A stretch of DNA of 64,000 nucleotides, taken from assembly GCF_020169515.1 (NCBI RefSeq), contig NZ_JAHMHW010000005.1, forward strand, positions 186,001-250,000, in the 5' to 3' direction. Below are positions 49,653 through 59,683 of this stretch, piece by piece; position 1 is the stretch's first letter; each line of letters begins with the position of its first letter. The DNA comes from Paenibacillus vietnamensis (lineage in GTDB: Bacteria; Bacillota; Bacilli; Paenibacillales; Paenibacillaceae). The position numbers and the translations under genes were made by a program. The notes below the pieces were generated by a model that made no database searches, was not told the DNA's origin, and saw only the letters and a program-made list of their open reading frames with translations.

Positions 49653-52613
49653 ATGAAGAGAGCAAGGAAATGGTTGATGCTGGGGGCAAGCGCCGTGATC
49701 GGAGCGATGCTGCTTTCGTCCTGCGGGACGGCCGGGCCGGCAGCCGCAACAGTCGCCGCAGGCAGGGCCGACTACGGGAAGCTTACGGCCTCGTTCGAAT
49801 ATGAAACGGCCCCGTACTTCGGCGAGGCGCTCGCGAAGTGGCGGGAGCAGGGAATAAAGGATGCGTCATCCCCGATTTACGCGGAAGGGGCGGAGCCGTC
49901 GGCGGTGTCCGATACGGAGCGGATCCGTACGGGGGAGTACGGCGGCAAATCAAATGTGCTGATATGGAATACGGAAAATACCGGGTGGGTCGAATATAAA
50001 GTTGACGTTGCAGAGAGTGCGCTGTATGAAATTCACGTCTCTTATCTTCCTTTGAAGGATGAGGGCGGTAAGGGAGCGATCCAATGGGGCGTGACGATAG
50101 ACGGAGAGACGCCTTTCCGCGAATCTTCCTCCATCGCTTTGTACCGCACCTGGCAGGATGCCCGTCCGATTCTGAAAAACTCGGACGGCGACGAAATTCG
50201 GCCGAGATCGGCAGATGTCTCCGAATGGAGCGTTAAGCCGTTTGTGGATTCCGGCGGTGCATACGCGCAGCCTTTGCAATGGCACTTCTCGGCGGGAACG
50301 CATACGATCCGCGTTCAGGGACACGAGCCCATCGCAATTGAAAGCATCGCGCTTGCGCCGAGGGAGGACATTCCCGCTTATGAGGAGGCTTCGGCCGCAT
50401 ACGCCGGAGTGCCTGCGGCCGGAGGCGAGGTGCTGACGCTGCAAGCCGAGGGTTTCGCCTACAAGAACGATACGGCCATTAAGCTGTTTTCCGACAAAAA
50501 CGTCCGGACGGTGCCGCGGTACGAAGGCCGGATCAAATACAACACGGTCGGCGGTCTCAGGTGGCTGGAGCAGAATCAGGAAGTTACCTGGAAATTCGAG
50601 GTGCCGGAAACCGGCTTGTATAAGCTCGGGTTCCGCGCGCTGCAAAATACGATCGCACAAAAAACGTCATACAGAACGGTGAGAATCGACGGCGAGGTTC
50701 CGTTCCGGGAGTTTCAGGCATACGGCTTTCCCTTTTCACCGGGCTGGAACGGCGTCATTCTGCAGAACGAGAGCGATGAGCCTTATCTGGTGAAGCTGGA
50801 GAAAGGCGAGCATACGCTTTCGCTTGCCGTGACGCAGGCGCCGGTCAAATCGGTCATCGTCGACGTGGAGAAGCTGATTGCCCACCTCGACACGATCGAT
50901 TGGGATTTGCGCTCGGTCACCGGCTCGAACAGCAAGAGAACGCTGGACCGCAACCGCACATGGAATATGGAGCAGGATTTTCCGGGGCTTACCGGCCGGA
51001 TCGGACTTGCGGCGGATGTGATGGAGGATTTGTCGAAGCGGGTGGCCGAAGCGAACGGCGGCAAGGATTCGATTAGCCAAGGGCTGGAAACCTCGGCAAA
51101 GGATTTGCGGTCGCTGCTGCATAAGCCGGAGGAAATTCCGTATTATATCGACGAAATTTCGTCTATGCGGGAGAAGTTCGGCACGTTTATCGATACGCTG
51201 ATGAAGCAGTCGCTTCAGCTTGACGAGGTATATGTCATTCCGGCGGATGCGGACGCGCCCGATATGGAAGCGGGCTTCTTCAAACGGATATGGGGCAGCG
51301 CAGAAAACTTCGTCTACTCCTTCGACGCGCGGGACAGCCTGAAAAATCTCGATGACACAAAGCTGAACATTTGGGTGCAGAGGGGGCGCGATTACGTCGA
51401 CCAGCTGCAGCAGCTGGCGGACGAGTCGTTTACGCCGGAGACGGGCATCGAGGTCAAGGTCAACCTGCTGCCGAATCCGGAGCTGCTGCTCATGTCTAAC
51501 GCAGCCGGCGTGCAGCCGGATATCGCGCTTGGCCTGACGCAGGATTTGCCCGTCGACTATGCGATCAGGGGCACGCTTCAGGATTTGTCGAAGCTGGAAG
51601 GCTTCGAGGAGCTTTACGGGCAATTCAGTCCGGGCTCGTGGCTGCCGCTGCATTATGACGGAGGTTATTACGGCGTGCCGGAAACCCAGTCGTTCCAGGT
51701 GCTTTATTACCGGAAGGACATTATGGATCGCCTCGGCGCCAAAATACCGGAAACGTGGGATGACGTCTACGATTTGCTGCCGGCGCTGCAGCAAAATTTC
51801 ATGAACTTTTACGTCAATCCGAAGGAATTCACTTATTACTTCTATCAGAACGGAGTTGAGTTCTACGAGCCGGGCGGCGTGAAATCGGGCCTGGACACTC
51901 CCGCAGCATACAAGGCGTTCAAGCAGTGGACCGATCTGTTCAATACGTACGCGGTCGAGCGGGAAGTGCCGAGCTTCTACCAGCATTTCCGGAGCGGCAC
52001 GATGCCGATCGGCATCTCGGACTACAATATGTACGTCCAGCTGTCGGCCGCAGCGCCTGAGCTCAGCGGACGCTGGGGCATCGCGCTTATCCCGGGCACG
52101 AAACAGGCGGACGGCACGATCAGCCGATGGGCGGGCGGCGGCCAGCGGACCGGCGTTATTTTCGACAAGTCGGACAAAAAGGAAGAAGCCTGGCGCTTCA
52201 TGAAATGGTGGCTCTCGGCAGAGGTGCAGGAGCAGTACGGCTCCGATCTGGAGGCGGTGAACGGGGTCGCCTTCCGCTGGAATACGTCCAACGTCGAAGC
52301 CTTCGCGAACCTTCCGTGGAAGAAGGAGGATGCTGACGTCATTCTGAAGCAGTGGAAGTGGTACAAGGACATTCCGAATGTGCCTGGCGGCTATTTCCTC
52401 GAGCGTGAAACGAATAACGCCTGGGTCCGGTCGGTCGTCAGGACCGACAATTACATGTCGTCGCTGGAGCAGACGGTGCGGGATATTAACCGCGAGCTTC
52501 TCCGCAAACAGCAGGAATTCGGTTTTATCGACGAATCGGGCAACCGCGTAAAGGAATTGGATATTCCGGTCGTCGACAAGCCTTGGGAAGGAATTGATCC
52601 ATATGTGGAGTAG
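49653..52613 (+). CDS. Very large solute-binding lipoprotein with N-terminal beta-sandwich modules
   Basis: A 986-residue exported protein, about twice the normal receptor size. Signal and lipobox MLLSSCG (Cys about 24). Two carbohydrate-binding-module-like regions follow, about 80-255 (NTGWVEYKVDVAESALYEIH) and about 275-430 (WKFEVPETGLYKLGFRALQ); both have the GWVEY/VTWKF...GLY...I pattern of CBM6/35-type modules. A helical linker about 440-560, then a family 1 solute-binding domain about 580-986 (LNIWVQRGRDYVDQLQQLAD, WDDVYDLLPALQ, RWAGGGQRTGVIFDKSDKKE). It could hold a polysaccharide at the wall while passing fragments to the permeases. Confidence 0.85.
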   Translation: MKRARKWLMLGASAVIGAMLLSSCGTAGPAAATVAAGRADYGKLTASFEYETAPYFGEALAKWREQGIKDASSPIYAEGAEPSAVSDTERIRTGEYGGKSNVLIWNTENTGWVEYKVDVAESALYEIHVSYLPLKDEGGKGAIQWGVTIDGETPFRESSSIALYRTWQDARPILKNSDGDEIRPRSADVSEWSVKPFVDSGGAYAQPLQWHFSAGTHTIRVQGHEPIAIESIALAPREDIPAYEEASAAYAGVPAAGGEVLTLQAEGFAYKNDTAIKLFSDKNVRTVPRYEGRIKYNTVGGLRWLEQNQEVTWKFEVPETGLYKLGFRALQNTIAQKTSYRTVRIDGEVPFREFQAYGFPFSPGWNGVILQNESDEPYLVKLEKGEHTLSLAVTQAPVKSVIVDVEKLIAHLDTIDWDLRSVTGSNSKRTLDRNRTWNMEQDFPGLTGRIGLAADVMEDLSKRVAEANGGKDSISQGLETSAKDLRSLLHKPEEIPYYIDEISSMREKFGTFIDTLMKQSLQLDEVYVIPADADAPDMEAGFFKRIWGSAENFVYSFDARDSLKNLDDTKLNIWVQRGRDYVDQLQQLADESFTPETGIEVKVNLLPNPELLLMSNAAGVQPDIALGLTQDLPVDYAIRGTLQDLSKLEGFEELYGQFSPGSWLPLHYDGGYYGVPETQSFQVLYYRKDIMDRLGAKIPETWDDVYDLLPALQQNFMNFYVNPKEFTYYFYQNGVEFYEPGGVKSGLDTPAAYKAFKQWTDLFNTYAVEREVPSFYQHFRSGTMPIGISDYNMYVQLSAAAPELSGRWGIALIPGTKQADGTISRWAGGGQRTGVIFDKSDKKEEAWRFMKWWLSAEVQEQYGSDLEAVNGVAFRWNTSNVEAFANLPWKKEDADVILKQWKWYKDIPNVPGGYFLERETNNAWVRSVVRTDNYMSSLEQTVRDINRELLRKQQEFGFIDESGNRVKELDIPVVDKPWEGIDPYVE

Positions 52614-53499
52614 GATGTGGTCGTACCGCACGGCGTATTTATTCGTAGCGCCCTTCTTAATCTGCTTTACGCTGTTTATCGTCATCCCGATCGTTGCGGC
52701 GGTCGGGCTTAGCTTTACTTACTATAACGGAATAGAGGCGCCGCGCTTTATCGGCTGGAGCAACTTTCAGTATTTGGTCGCACAGGACCTGTTGTTTCTG
52801 AGGTATGCCCTGCCCAATACGTTCAAGTTCGCGGTCATCGTCGGCCCGGGCGGTTATGCGGCGGCCTTTCTGCTGGCCTGGCTCATATCGCGGCTGCGCG
52901 GCGGATACCGGAAGTGGGTGGCGCTCGCCATGTATACGCCGTCGCTTACGATCGGCATCGCGATGACGATCATCTGGCTGCCGTTATTGTCCGGCGACCG
53001 GATCGGGTACTTGAACAGCATTCTGCTGAAGCTCGGCCTGATCGACGTTCCGAAGCTGTGGGTTACGAATCCGGACCTGCTTATGAATTCCATGATCGCA
53101 GTGACGCTGTGGTCCAGCATGGGCGTCGGGTTTCTGGCTATGCTGGCCGGCATTCTTAACGTGGATACGACGCTGTACGAGGCGGGCAAAATCGACGGTA
53201 TCAAAAACAGCTTGCAGGAGCTTTGGTTCATTACGATTCCGTCGATGAAGCCGCAAATGCTGTTCGGCGCCGTTATGGCCATCGTCACGACCTTTAAGAC
53301 CGGGGCGATCGGAACCGAGCTGTCCGGGCAAAACCCGACGCCGGAATACGCCGGTCATTTGATCGTCAATCACATTAACGATTACGGATTTATCCGTTTT
53401 GAAATGGGCTATGCGGCGACGGTCTCCGTGTTTCTTCTACTACTAATGTATTTCGCGAACAAGCTTAGCTGGGGATTGTTCGGCGCAAAGGAGGAATAG
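52603..53499 (+). CDS. Sugar ABC transporter permease, pair 1 subunit A
   Basis: A 298-residue MalF/UgpA-type permease with six membrane segments: YLFVAPFLICFTLFIVIPIV at TM1, FIGWSNFQYLVAQDLLFLRY, EAA loop YEAGKIDGIKNSLQELWFIT. ATG 52603 (AAGGA 10 bases before) overlaps the receptor gene by 11 bases; ATG 52615 is an alternative. It pairs with the next gene. Confidence 0.88.
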   Translation: MWSRMWSYRTAYLFVAPFLICFTLFIVIPIVAAVGLSFTYYNGIEAPRFIGWSNFQYLVAQDLLFLRYALPNTFKFAVIVGPGGYAAAFLLAWLISRLRGGYRKWVALAMYTPSLTIGIAMTIIWLPLLSGDRIGYLNSILLKLGLIDVPKLWVTNPDLLMNSMIAVTLWSSMGVGFLAMLAGILNVDTTLYEAGKIDGIKNSLQELWFITIPSMKPQMLFGAVMAIVTTFKTGAIGTELSGQNPTPEYAGHLIVNHINDYGFIRFEMGYAATVSVFLLLLMYFANKLSWGLFGAKEE

Positions 53500-53502
53500 A
53501 GC

Positions 53503-54351
53503 CTGAAAAAGTCGAGCCTGGCGGCAAGGATCAGTTTTAACGCTTTTATGCTTATTTTGTCGGTCGTCATGATCCTGCCCATCATCTATATTTTTAACCA
53601 TGCGTTCAAGCCCTATCATGAGCTGTTTGTATACCCGCCTAATTTTTTCGTGCAGGAGCCGAATGTTCAAAATTTCGTGGAGCTGTTCTGGGTGACGTCG
53701 AATTCAATCGTTCCGGTGTCGCGTTATTTGTTCAACAGCCTGCTCATCTCGTTTTTGAGCGTCGTCGGCGTAACGGCGGTGAGCGCGCTTTGCGCTTACC
53801 CGCTGTCGAAGACGCCGTTCCCGGGGAAAAAGGTCATTTTCTCGACCATTATTCTTATGCTGATGTTTACGCCGGAGGTCATTCAAATTCCACGTTATCT
53901 GGTGGTGAGCCACCTGGGGATAATGAATACGTATTTGGGCCATCTGCTGCCGGTGCTTGCTTTGCCGGTAGGCGTTTTTCTGCTTAAGCAGTTTGTGGAC
54001 CAAATACCGGATTCGCTGCTGGAGGCGGCGCGGATCGACGGGGCGAACGAGCTGATTGTCTTTGCGCGGATTATTATTCCGATGTGTATGCCTGCGATCG
54101 CCACCGTCGCGATTTTGGCATTTCAAAATTCATGGGGCAATACCGAGACGTCGCAGCTGTTCATGCAGGACGACGAAATGAAAAACTTCCCGTTTTTCCT
54201 CTCCACGCTCACGAATAATTTGGCCAACAACGTGGCCAGGCAAGGGGCGGCGGCGGTCGCGGCGCTCATCATGCTTGTGCCGAACCTGATTTTTTTCGTT
54301 ATTCTGCAAAGCAAAGTCATCTCTACGATGGCGCATTCGGGGATTAAATAA
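53503..54351 (+). CDS. Sugar ABC transporter permease, pair 1 subunit B, apparently starting at CTG
   Basis: A MalG/UgpE-type permease, 282 residues if read from CTG at 53503. AAAGGAGG stands exactly 8 bases before that CTG, and the frame from there gives the usual basic start KKSSLAARISFNAFMLILSV. The first ATG in frame (53548) would begin inside the first membrane segment and has no ribosome binding site. EAA loop LEAARIDGANELIVFARIII. A sequencing error for ATG/TTG is the alternative. Confidence 0.85.
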   Translation: MKKSSLAARISFNAFMLILSVVMILPIIYIFNHAFKPYHELFVYPPNFFVQEPNVQNFVELFWVTSNSIVPVSRYLFNSLLISFLSVVGVTAVSALCAYPLSKTPFPGKKVIFSTIILMLMFTPEVIQIPRYLVVSHLGIMNTYLGHLLPVLALPVGVFLLKQFVDQIPDSLLEAARIDGANELIVFARIIIPMCMPAIATVAILAFQNSWGNTETSQLFMQDDEMKNFPFFLSTLTNNLANNVARQGAAAVAALIMLVPNLIFFVILQSKVISTMAHSGIK

Positions 54352-54367
54352 AATGGGGGGAAACCGC

Positions 54368-56530
54368 TTGAAGAACAGGAGGCTGCGGATTGTTCCGTTA
54401 ACGATAGCCATCATGGCTGCGATTTACGCCGCGTGGCCGAGCTTGCAGGCTTTCGCCTCGCAGCTGCCTTACGATACGTATTACAAAGACGGGTTCGGCC
54501 AGCTCGTGAAGACGCAGGCCGCCTATATTCCCGCGGGGATTATCGGATACAACGTGGAAATCCCGGCGGAGGAAGGAGCGGCTTCCCCGGAGAAGTCCGA
54601 GGGGCCGGCGAAGGTGCTGCTGAACCAGCCGAAGGATTTGTTCGTCGACGGGAAGGACAACGTCTACATTGCCGATACGGGCAATAACCGGATCGTGCAG
54701 CTTGACGAGAACGGGCAGTATGTCCGTGAAATTTCGGTAAGCGAAAGCCCGCTGAACAAGCCGAGCGGCGTATTCGTCGACAAGCAGGGAGACATTTATA
54801 TCGCGGATACGGGCAATAACCGGGTAGTCCGCCTGAATGCGGAGGGAAAGCTGCTGAAGGAATTCGGCCGCCCGGAATCCGGCTACTTGCCGGAATCGTT
54901 CAAATACGATCCGGTCAATCTGGTCGTCGATAAACGCGGCTTCCTTTACATCACGACGCTCGGGGCTTATCAGGGTCTCGTTCAGCTCGATCCGGAGGGC
55001 AGCTTCATCGGCTTCTTCGGGCCTAACCGGGTTGCCTTCACTTTGTTCGACGCCTTCAAACGGTTCGTCTATACGAGGGAGATGTACCAGCGGGAGCTCA
55101 AAAAGCTGCCGGGAGCGATTGCGAATTCGACGATTGATAAGGATGGCTTCATCTATACGGTGACGAAGGAAATCGCGTCCGGCCAGATCAAGAAGTTGAA
55201 TATCGCGGGTCTTGACCAGCTGGACGGAAAAGGCGACTTTGCCGCGCTGCAGGACGAGCGCACCTACGGGGAGACGATCCATCACTGGCAGCGCGGAGTA
55301 AACCCGCAGCTAAGCGATATTACCGTCGATGCCTCGGGCAATATGACGGTCGTCGACTCGATCTGGAATATGATCAGCCAATATGATCTAAACGGCAATT
55401 TATTGTTTTTCTGGGGCGGGGACGACATTACGGCCACATCGAAAACGGGCGTCGTCAAAACGCCTGCGGCCATTGCGGGCAATTCCAAAGGCGAGCTGCT
55501 GGTGCTCGACGGCACAAACAATCTGATTCAAGTGCTTCGGCCTTCCCGATTCGGAGCGCTGGTACATGAAGCCAACGCGCTGACCCAGGAGGGGCGCTAC
55601 GAGGAAAGCGAGCCGCTCTGGGAAGAGGTGTACCGCTTGAACGCCAACTATACGCCGGCTTTGATCGGCCTGGCCAAGGCGGCATACAAAAAGGAGGATT
55701 ACAAGCGGGCGGAGGAGCTGTTCTATAAGGCGGGTGTTGTCGGCGGCTATTCCGAATCGTTCTGGCAAAACCGCCTGAAATGGTTCCAGAGCCATTTCGG
55801 CCTGCTCATGAATATCGTGCTGGCGGTCGGCATCGTCTATCTCCTATGGAGCAGGCTGTCCGGCAAGCTGCTCCCGAAGAAGGGCTGGGGCTTCCGCTTC
55901 CGTCCCCGGCATTCGCTGCCGGGACGGCTGAAGCATGTGTTTTATTTGATCAAGCATCCGGTCGACGGCTTCTATGCGATCAGATACGAGGGCAAGGCGG
56001 GCGTCGTAAGCAGCCTGATTCTGCTCGTCCTGGCCATTGCGGCATTCGGCTACATGCAGTCCGGCACGAGCTTCGTATTTAATCCGGCAGTCCATGTCGG
56101 AGTCGATTTGCTGCCGGTTACGGTTCAATTTGTCGGCATATGGCTCGGCTGGGTCGTATCGAATTACCTGGTCAGCTCGCTGCTGAGAGGCGAAGGACGG
56201 TTCCGCGACGTCTTCTTCAGCAGCTCTTATGCCTTATTTCCGATTATTCTCATTGGAATACCGGTAACACTGCTGTCGAATGCGCTGACGCTGAACGAGC
56301 TGGCTATATTCAGCTTCCTGAAGCTGGCGATCTACATTTGGATCGGGCTGCTGTTCATTTGGATGGTGCAGGGGATTCACAATTATACCTTTATCGAGGC
56401 GCTGTTTATTATTCTGCTATCCTTGCTTGTGCTGACGATGATCGTCATCTTGATTTTTATTTTTATCAGCCTAAGCAATGAGCTGGTCAATTTCTTTAAT
56501 TCCTTGTACCAGGAGGTGATCATCCGATGA
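54368..56530 (+). CDS. NHL-repeat / TPR / Yip1-domain membrane protein
   Basis: A 720-residue protein of unusual build. TM1 or signal about 8-28; NHL beta-propeller repeats about 85-400 (two clear units with YIADTGNNRIVQLDENG and YIADTGNNRVVRLNAEG); a TPR-like pair about 405-465 (EGRYEESEPLWEEVYRLNAN); TM about 480; then a five-segment Yip1-type membrane domain about 530-710. TTG at 54368 is preferred (GGGGGGA 6 bases before); ATG at 54353 is the alternative. The propeller should lie outside the cell, perhaps as a scaffold between receptor, enzyme and permeases. Stop overlaps the DUF5696-like gene by 4 bases. Confidence 0.83.
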   Translation: MKNRRLRIVPLTIAIMAAIYAAWPSLQAFASQLPYDTYYKDGFGQLVKTQAAYIPAGIIGYNVEIPAEEGAASPEKSEGPAKVLLNQPKDLFVDGKDNVYIADTGNNRIVQLDENGQYVREISVSESPLNKPSGVFVDKQGDIYIADTGNNRVVRLNAEGKLLKEFGRPESGYLPESFKYDPVNLVVDKRGFLYITTLGAYQGLVQLDPEGSFIGFFGPNRVAFTLFDAFKRFVYTREMYQRELKKLPGAIANSTIDKDGFIYTVTKEIASGQIKKLNIAGLDQLDGKGDFAALQDERTYGETIHHWQRGVNPQLSDITVDASGNMTVVDSIWNMISQYDLNGNLLFFWGGDDITATSKTGVVKTPAAIAGNSKGELLVLDGTNNLIQVLRPSRFGALVHEANALTQEGRYEESEPLWEEVYRLNANYTPALIGLAKAAYKKEDYKRAEELFYKAGVVGGYSESFWQNRLKWFQSHFGLLMNIVLAVGIVYLLWSRLSGKLLPKKGWGFRFRPRHSLPGRLKHVFYLIKHPVDGFYAIRYEGKAGVVSSLILLVLAIAAFGYMQSGTSFVFNPAVHVGVDLLPVTVQFVGIWLGWVVSNYLVSSLLRGEGRFRDVFFSSSYALFPIILIGIPVTLLSNALTLNELAIFSFLKLAIYIWIGLLFIWMVQGIHNYTFIEALFIILLSLLVLTMIVILIFIFISLSNELVNFFNSLYQEVIIR

Positions 56531-58797
56531 CCGGCCGCAGCATCAGCTATTCTTTTATTCTAAAAACAACGGTAACGGCCATTTTGCTAGTCCTCCTGGG
56601 ATGGATCGCTTTGCAGATTTGGAGCCCTTGGAGCAAGCCGGAGACGGAAGCGGTGAATGCCGCGGCGTTATTCTCCGCAAATGGGGCGGCACCGTACAAA
56701 GCGGGGCTGCCGGATGAGAGCCGCTTCGAGACCGTCGCGGAGAACGAAGCGTTCCTGCTGCTGGCCGACCGGGCTACCGCGCATTTTCAGGTCGTCGATA
56801 AGGCGACCGGCAGCGTATGGCGCTCCTATCCGAATCCGGAGCACTGGGCGGACGAGACGGCGACGGGAACGTGGAAAAACCATCTGACGTCTCCTATTCT
56901 GCTCGAGTATGTCAACGCCAAAAACTACAAATCGTCCTCGGTGACAGCCGGACTGATCGAAAATCAGGGTTACCTGGAGCAGTTTCAAACGACCGGCAGC
57001 GGGTTTACCGTCACGTTTGCGTTTCCGAAGTCGCAGTTCAAAATTCCGGTAGAAGTGTCGATTCATCCGGATTATGTCGAGACGAGGGTAGTGGACTCAG
57101 GCATCGTCGAAGGTGAATTGAGCTTATTGAACGTGAAGCTGTATCCGTTATTCGGGGCCGAGCCGTCGGCCGGGCAGGAGGGCTACATTTTGCTGCCTGA
57201 CGGCTCCGGATCGCTGATCCGTTTCCAGAAGGACCGGATCATGCAGCAGCTGACCTATAATGAAAGCGTGTATGGGCAGGATTTGTCCTACTACAACGAA
57301 AATACGGGAAGACAGCGGATCGCAATGCCCGTATACGGGCTGAAATCCGGCGATCAGGCATTTGTTGCGCTCATCGCGGAAGGGGAGGAATTCGCCAATG
57401 TTTACGCCGCTCCGTCGGGCGCGGTAGGCAGCTCCAACTGGGTAACGACGGAATGGCAGTACCGCAAGCGGTTTTTCCAGAGCGTCAGCAAAAGCACGGG
57501 CGAAGGCTTCTACACCTATAGCGGAGATAAGTTTTTGGCGGAAGGAAGGGCAACGAGGTATTATCCCCTTGCCCCGGACAAAAGCGATTACGCCGGAATG
57601 GCGGAGGTATACCGCAATTACCTGATTTCCGAGCAGGGGGTTCAGCCGACAGGGAAAACTAAGGAGGATGTGCCGTTATTCCTGGATATCGTCGGGGCGG
57701 ATATCGAGAAAGGCCTGTTCTTCGATTCTTATTTGAAGGCAACGACAACAGAGGAAGCCTCCTCGCTTGTCAAGGATATTTACGGGCTCGGCATCCGCAA
57801 TCTGCAGGTCCATTACTCGGGCTGGCAGCAGGACGGCTACAGCACGCACGGCGGTTATTTCCCGGTTGATAAACGGCTTGGCGGAAACAGCGGCATGAAG
57901 CGGTTTATTTCGTTCGCGCATTCGCTCGGCGTTCCCGTCTACTTGACGGCGAATTACACGTTTAACACAAACGGGGACGACGGCTTCTGGTGGAGAAGGG
58001 ACGGTCTCCGCAATCTGGCGGGCACCGTGCTGGAGGATGTGAAAAATCCCGATCAGGACGCGAGCGTATTCGTCAGCCCGAAATTTTATGCGAAAACGGT
58101 AATGGCCGATCTGGATGAATTCAAGTCGCTTGGCGCCGACGGCATCTATTTCGAGGATGGAATCGGGCAGCAGGTCAATACCGACTTTAATTCGCGCTAC
58201 AAGGCGAACCGGGAGGATGTCGTGGCCATTCAGAGCAGCTTGCTGCGGCAATCGAAGGAGGAGCTCGGATCCGTCATCGCAAATAATGCGAACTTTTACG
58301 CGCTTGGCCCGATCGACCACGTTCACAGGCTCACCGGGGATTATTCCTACGACGTGTTCGTGACCGAAGAGATTCCGTTTGCGCAAATCGTGCTTCACGG
58401 GCTCCGTACCTATACGCTGGAATGGTCCAACCTCCGCGACGAAGGGGACGACGAGTTTCTCAGAAGCATCGAATACGGCGCCTATCCGGCCTACGTGCTC
58501 AGCGGAGACCGGCCGGACGACTTGAAGCGGGCCTATTCGGTATGGTATTACAGCTTGAATTACAAGGATTGGACCGACCGGATCGCGGAGGAATACGGGC
58601 GCACGAACGAGGCGCTCTCCGCCGTGCAGGACCGCTTCATTACCGCTCACCGCACGCTTGCGCCGGGCGTCAAGGAAACGGTGTACGGCAGCGATTACCG
58701 GATTATCGTCAATTATAATGAGGAGCTTTACAGCAAGGACGGCGTAACCGTTCCTGCAAAAGACTTCGCGGTCATAAAAGGGGGAACGGCGGGATGA
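56527..58797 (+). CDS. Membrane-anchored DUF5696-like protein, putative glycosidase
   Basis: A 756-residue protein with an N-terminal membrane anchor (about 13-30) and an extracellular body. The first half is beta-rich; the second half (about 375-700) looks like a glycoside-hydrolase TIM barrel: LFLDIVGADIEKGLFFDSYL, NLQVHYSGWQQDGYSTHGGY, GADGIYFEDGIG (about 535-546) and TYTLEWSNLRDEGDDEFLRS. The Asp/Glu pair in IYFEDG is a candidate catalytic site. It resembles proteins annotated DUF5696 in Paenibacillus, whose activity is, to my knowledge, undescribed. Coupled by 4-base overlaps to the Yip1 gene before and the permease after. Confidence 0.8.
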   Translation: MTGRSISYSFILKTTVTAILLVLLGWIALQIWSPWSKPETEAVNAAALFSANGAAPYKAGLPDESRFETVAENEAFLLLADRATAHFQVVDKATGSVWRSYPNPEHWADETATGTWKNHLTSPILLEYVNAKNYKSSSVTAGLIENQGYLEQFQTTGSGFTVTFAFPKSQFKIPVEVSIHPDYVETRVVDSGIVEGELSLLNVKLYPLFGAEPSAGQEGYILLPDGSGSLIRFQKDRIMQQLTYNESVYGQDLSYYNENTGRQRIAMPVYGLKSGDQAFVALIAEGEEFANVYAAPSGAVGSSNWVTTEWQYRKRFFQSVSKSTGEGFYTYSGDKFLAEGRATRYYPLAPDKSDYAGMAEVYRNYLISEQGVQPTGKTKEDVPLFLDIVGADIEKGLFFDSYLKATTTEEASSLVKDIYGLGIRNLQVHYSGWQQDGYSTHGGYFPVDKRLGGNSGMKRFISFAHSLGVPVYLTANYTFNTNGDDGFWWRRDGLRNLAGTVLEDVKNPDQDASVFVSPKFYAKTVMADLDEFKSLGADGIYFEDGIGQQVNTDFNSRYKANREDVVAIQSSLLRQSKEELGSVIANNANFYALGPIDHVHRLTGDYSYDVFVTEEIPFAQIVLHGLRTYTLEWSNLRDEGDDEFLRSIEYGAYPAYVLSGDRPDDLKRAYSVWYYSLNYKDWTDRIAEEYGRTNEALSAVQDRFITAHRTLAPGVKETVYGSDYRIIVNYNEELYSKDGVTVPAKDFAVIKGGTAG

Positions 58798-59660
58798 AAT
58801 GGAACCGCAGACTGGAGGCAAACACGCTAAGGAAGATTGAAGGCTCCTTGTTCATCGCGCCATGGGTGTTCGGATTTTTGACCTTTGTCGCGTTTCCGCT
58901 CGGTTATTCGCTGTACATGAGCTTTCATCAGGTGAAAATTACGGTCAATACGGTCAACTACACGTTTATCGGCTTTCAGCATTACCGGGAAATACTCGTC
59001 GCCAACGGGAGCTTGCTCTACGAAGAGCTGCTTCCGTTTCTCAGGGAATCGGCCATGATGATTCCGATCATCCTGGTATTTTCACTTTTGGTCGCGATTT
59101 TGCTCAATCTGCGGTTTCCGGGGAGAACGCTGTTCCGGGTCATTTTTTTCCTGCCCGTCATTTTTTCCTCCGGACAAATCGTCCAGGAGTTTATCGCGCA
59201 GGGCGAAGGCTCGCTCAGCATTATGGAGACGCTGCGGATCGACTATTATTTGCAGGAATACGTACCGGGAGCCTGGGCGGGGCCCATTCAGAAGGTCATG
59301 GGCTCCTTCGTCCTTGTCCTCTGGTACTCCGGGGTGCAGATATTGATCTTTCTCGCGGGCAGGCAGACGCTTCCCGCGGCGGTCTATGAAGCGTCGCGCA
59401 TCGACGGCTCGGGTCCGTGGAATACGTTCTGGAAAATTACGCTGCCGGGACTCGTTCCGTATATTTTCCTGAACCTGATGTATACGGTCGTCGACCTGTT
59501 CACCTTTCCGTCCAATCCGATCGTCAGCCGGGTCAATACGACGAATTACGGAAGCTCCAGCGCGCTGGCCTGGATTTATTTTTCGATTATTCTTTCGTTT
59601 GTCCTGCTGACCTTGTGGCTGTATAGCAGAGTGGACAAAGCGATTTCCGGCAGACGGTAA
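58794..59660 (+). CDS. Sugar ABC transporter permease, pair 2 subunit A
   Basis: A 288-residue MalF/UgpA-type permease: LFIAPWVFGFLTFVAFPLGY at TM1, FHQVKITVNTVNYTFIGFQH after it, EAA loop YEASRIDGSGPWNTFWKITL. Starts within the DUF5696-like stop (ATGA). It is clearly different from pair 1, so the cluster encodes two distinct membrane channels. Confidence 0.9.
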   Translation: MKWNRRLEANTLRKIEGSLFIAPWVFGFLTFVAFPLGYSLYMSFHQVKITVNTVNYTFIGFQHYREILVANGSLLYEELLPFLRESAMMIPIILVFSLLVAILLNLRFPGRTLFRVIFFLPVIFSSGQIVQEFIAQGEGSLSIMETLRIDYYLQEYVPGAWAGPIQKVMGSFVLVLWYSGVQILIFLAGRQTLPAAVYEASRIDGSGPWNTFWKITLPGLVPYIFLNLMYTVVDLFTFPSNPIVSRVNTTNYGSSSALAWIYFSIILSFVLLTLWLYSRVDKAISGRR

Positions 59661-59683
59661 AATAAGGGGAAGGTGGGGTTCCG

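Noticed and set aside
50736..52685. 649-residue open frame on the minus strand opposite the giant receptor gene
   Set aside because: It is a codon-bias shadow of the receptor gene: Arg/Val/Leu/His-rich, no domain, no ribosome binding site, and the plus-strand gene is unmistakable.
57676..58821. 381-residue minus-strand open frame opposite the DUF5696-like gene
   Set aside because: Antisense shadow with no motif; the plus-strand gene is coupled on both sides.
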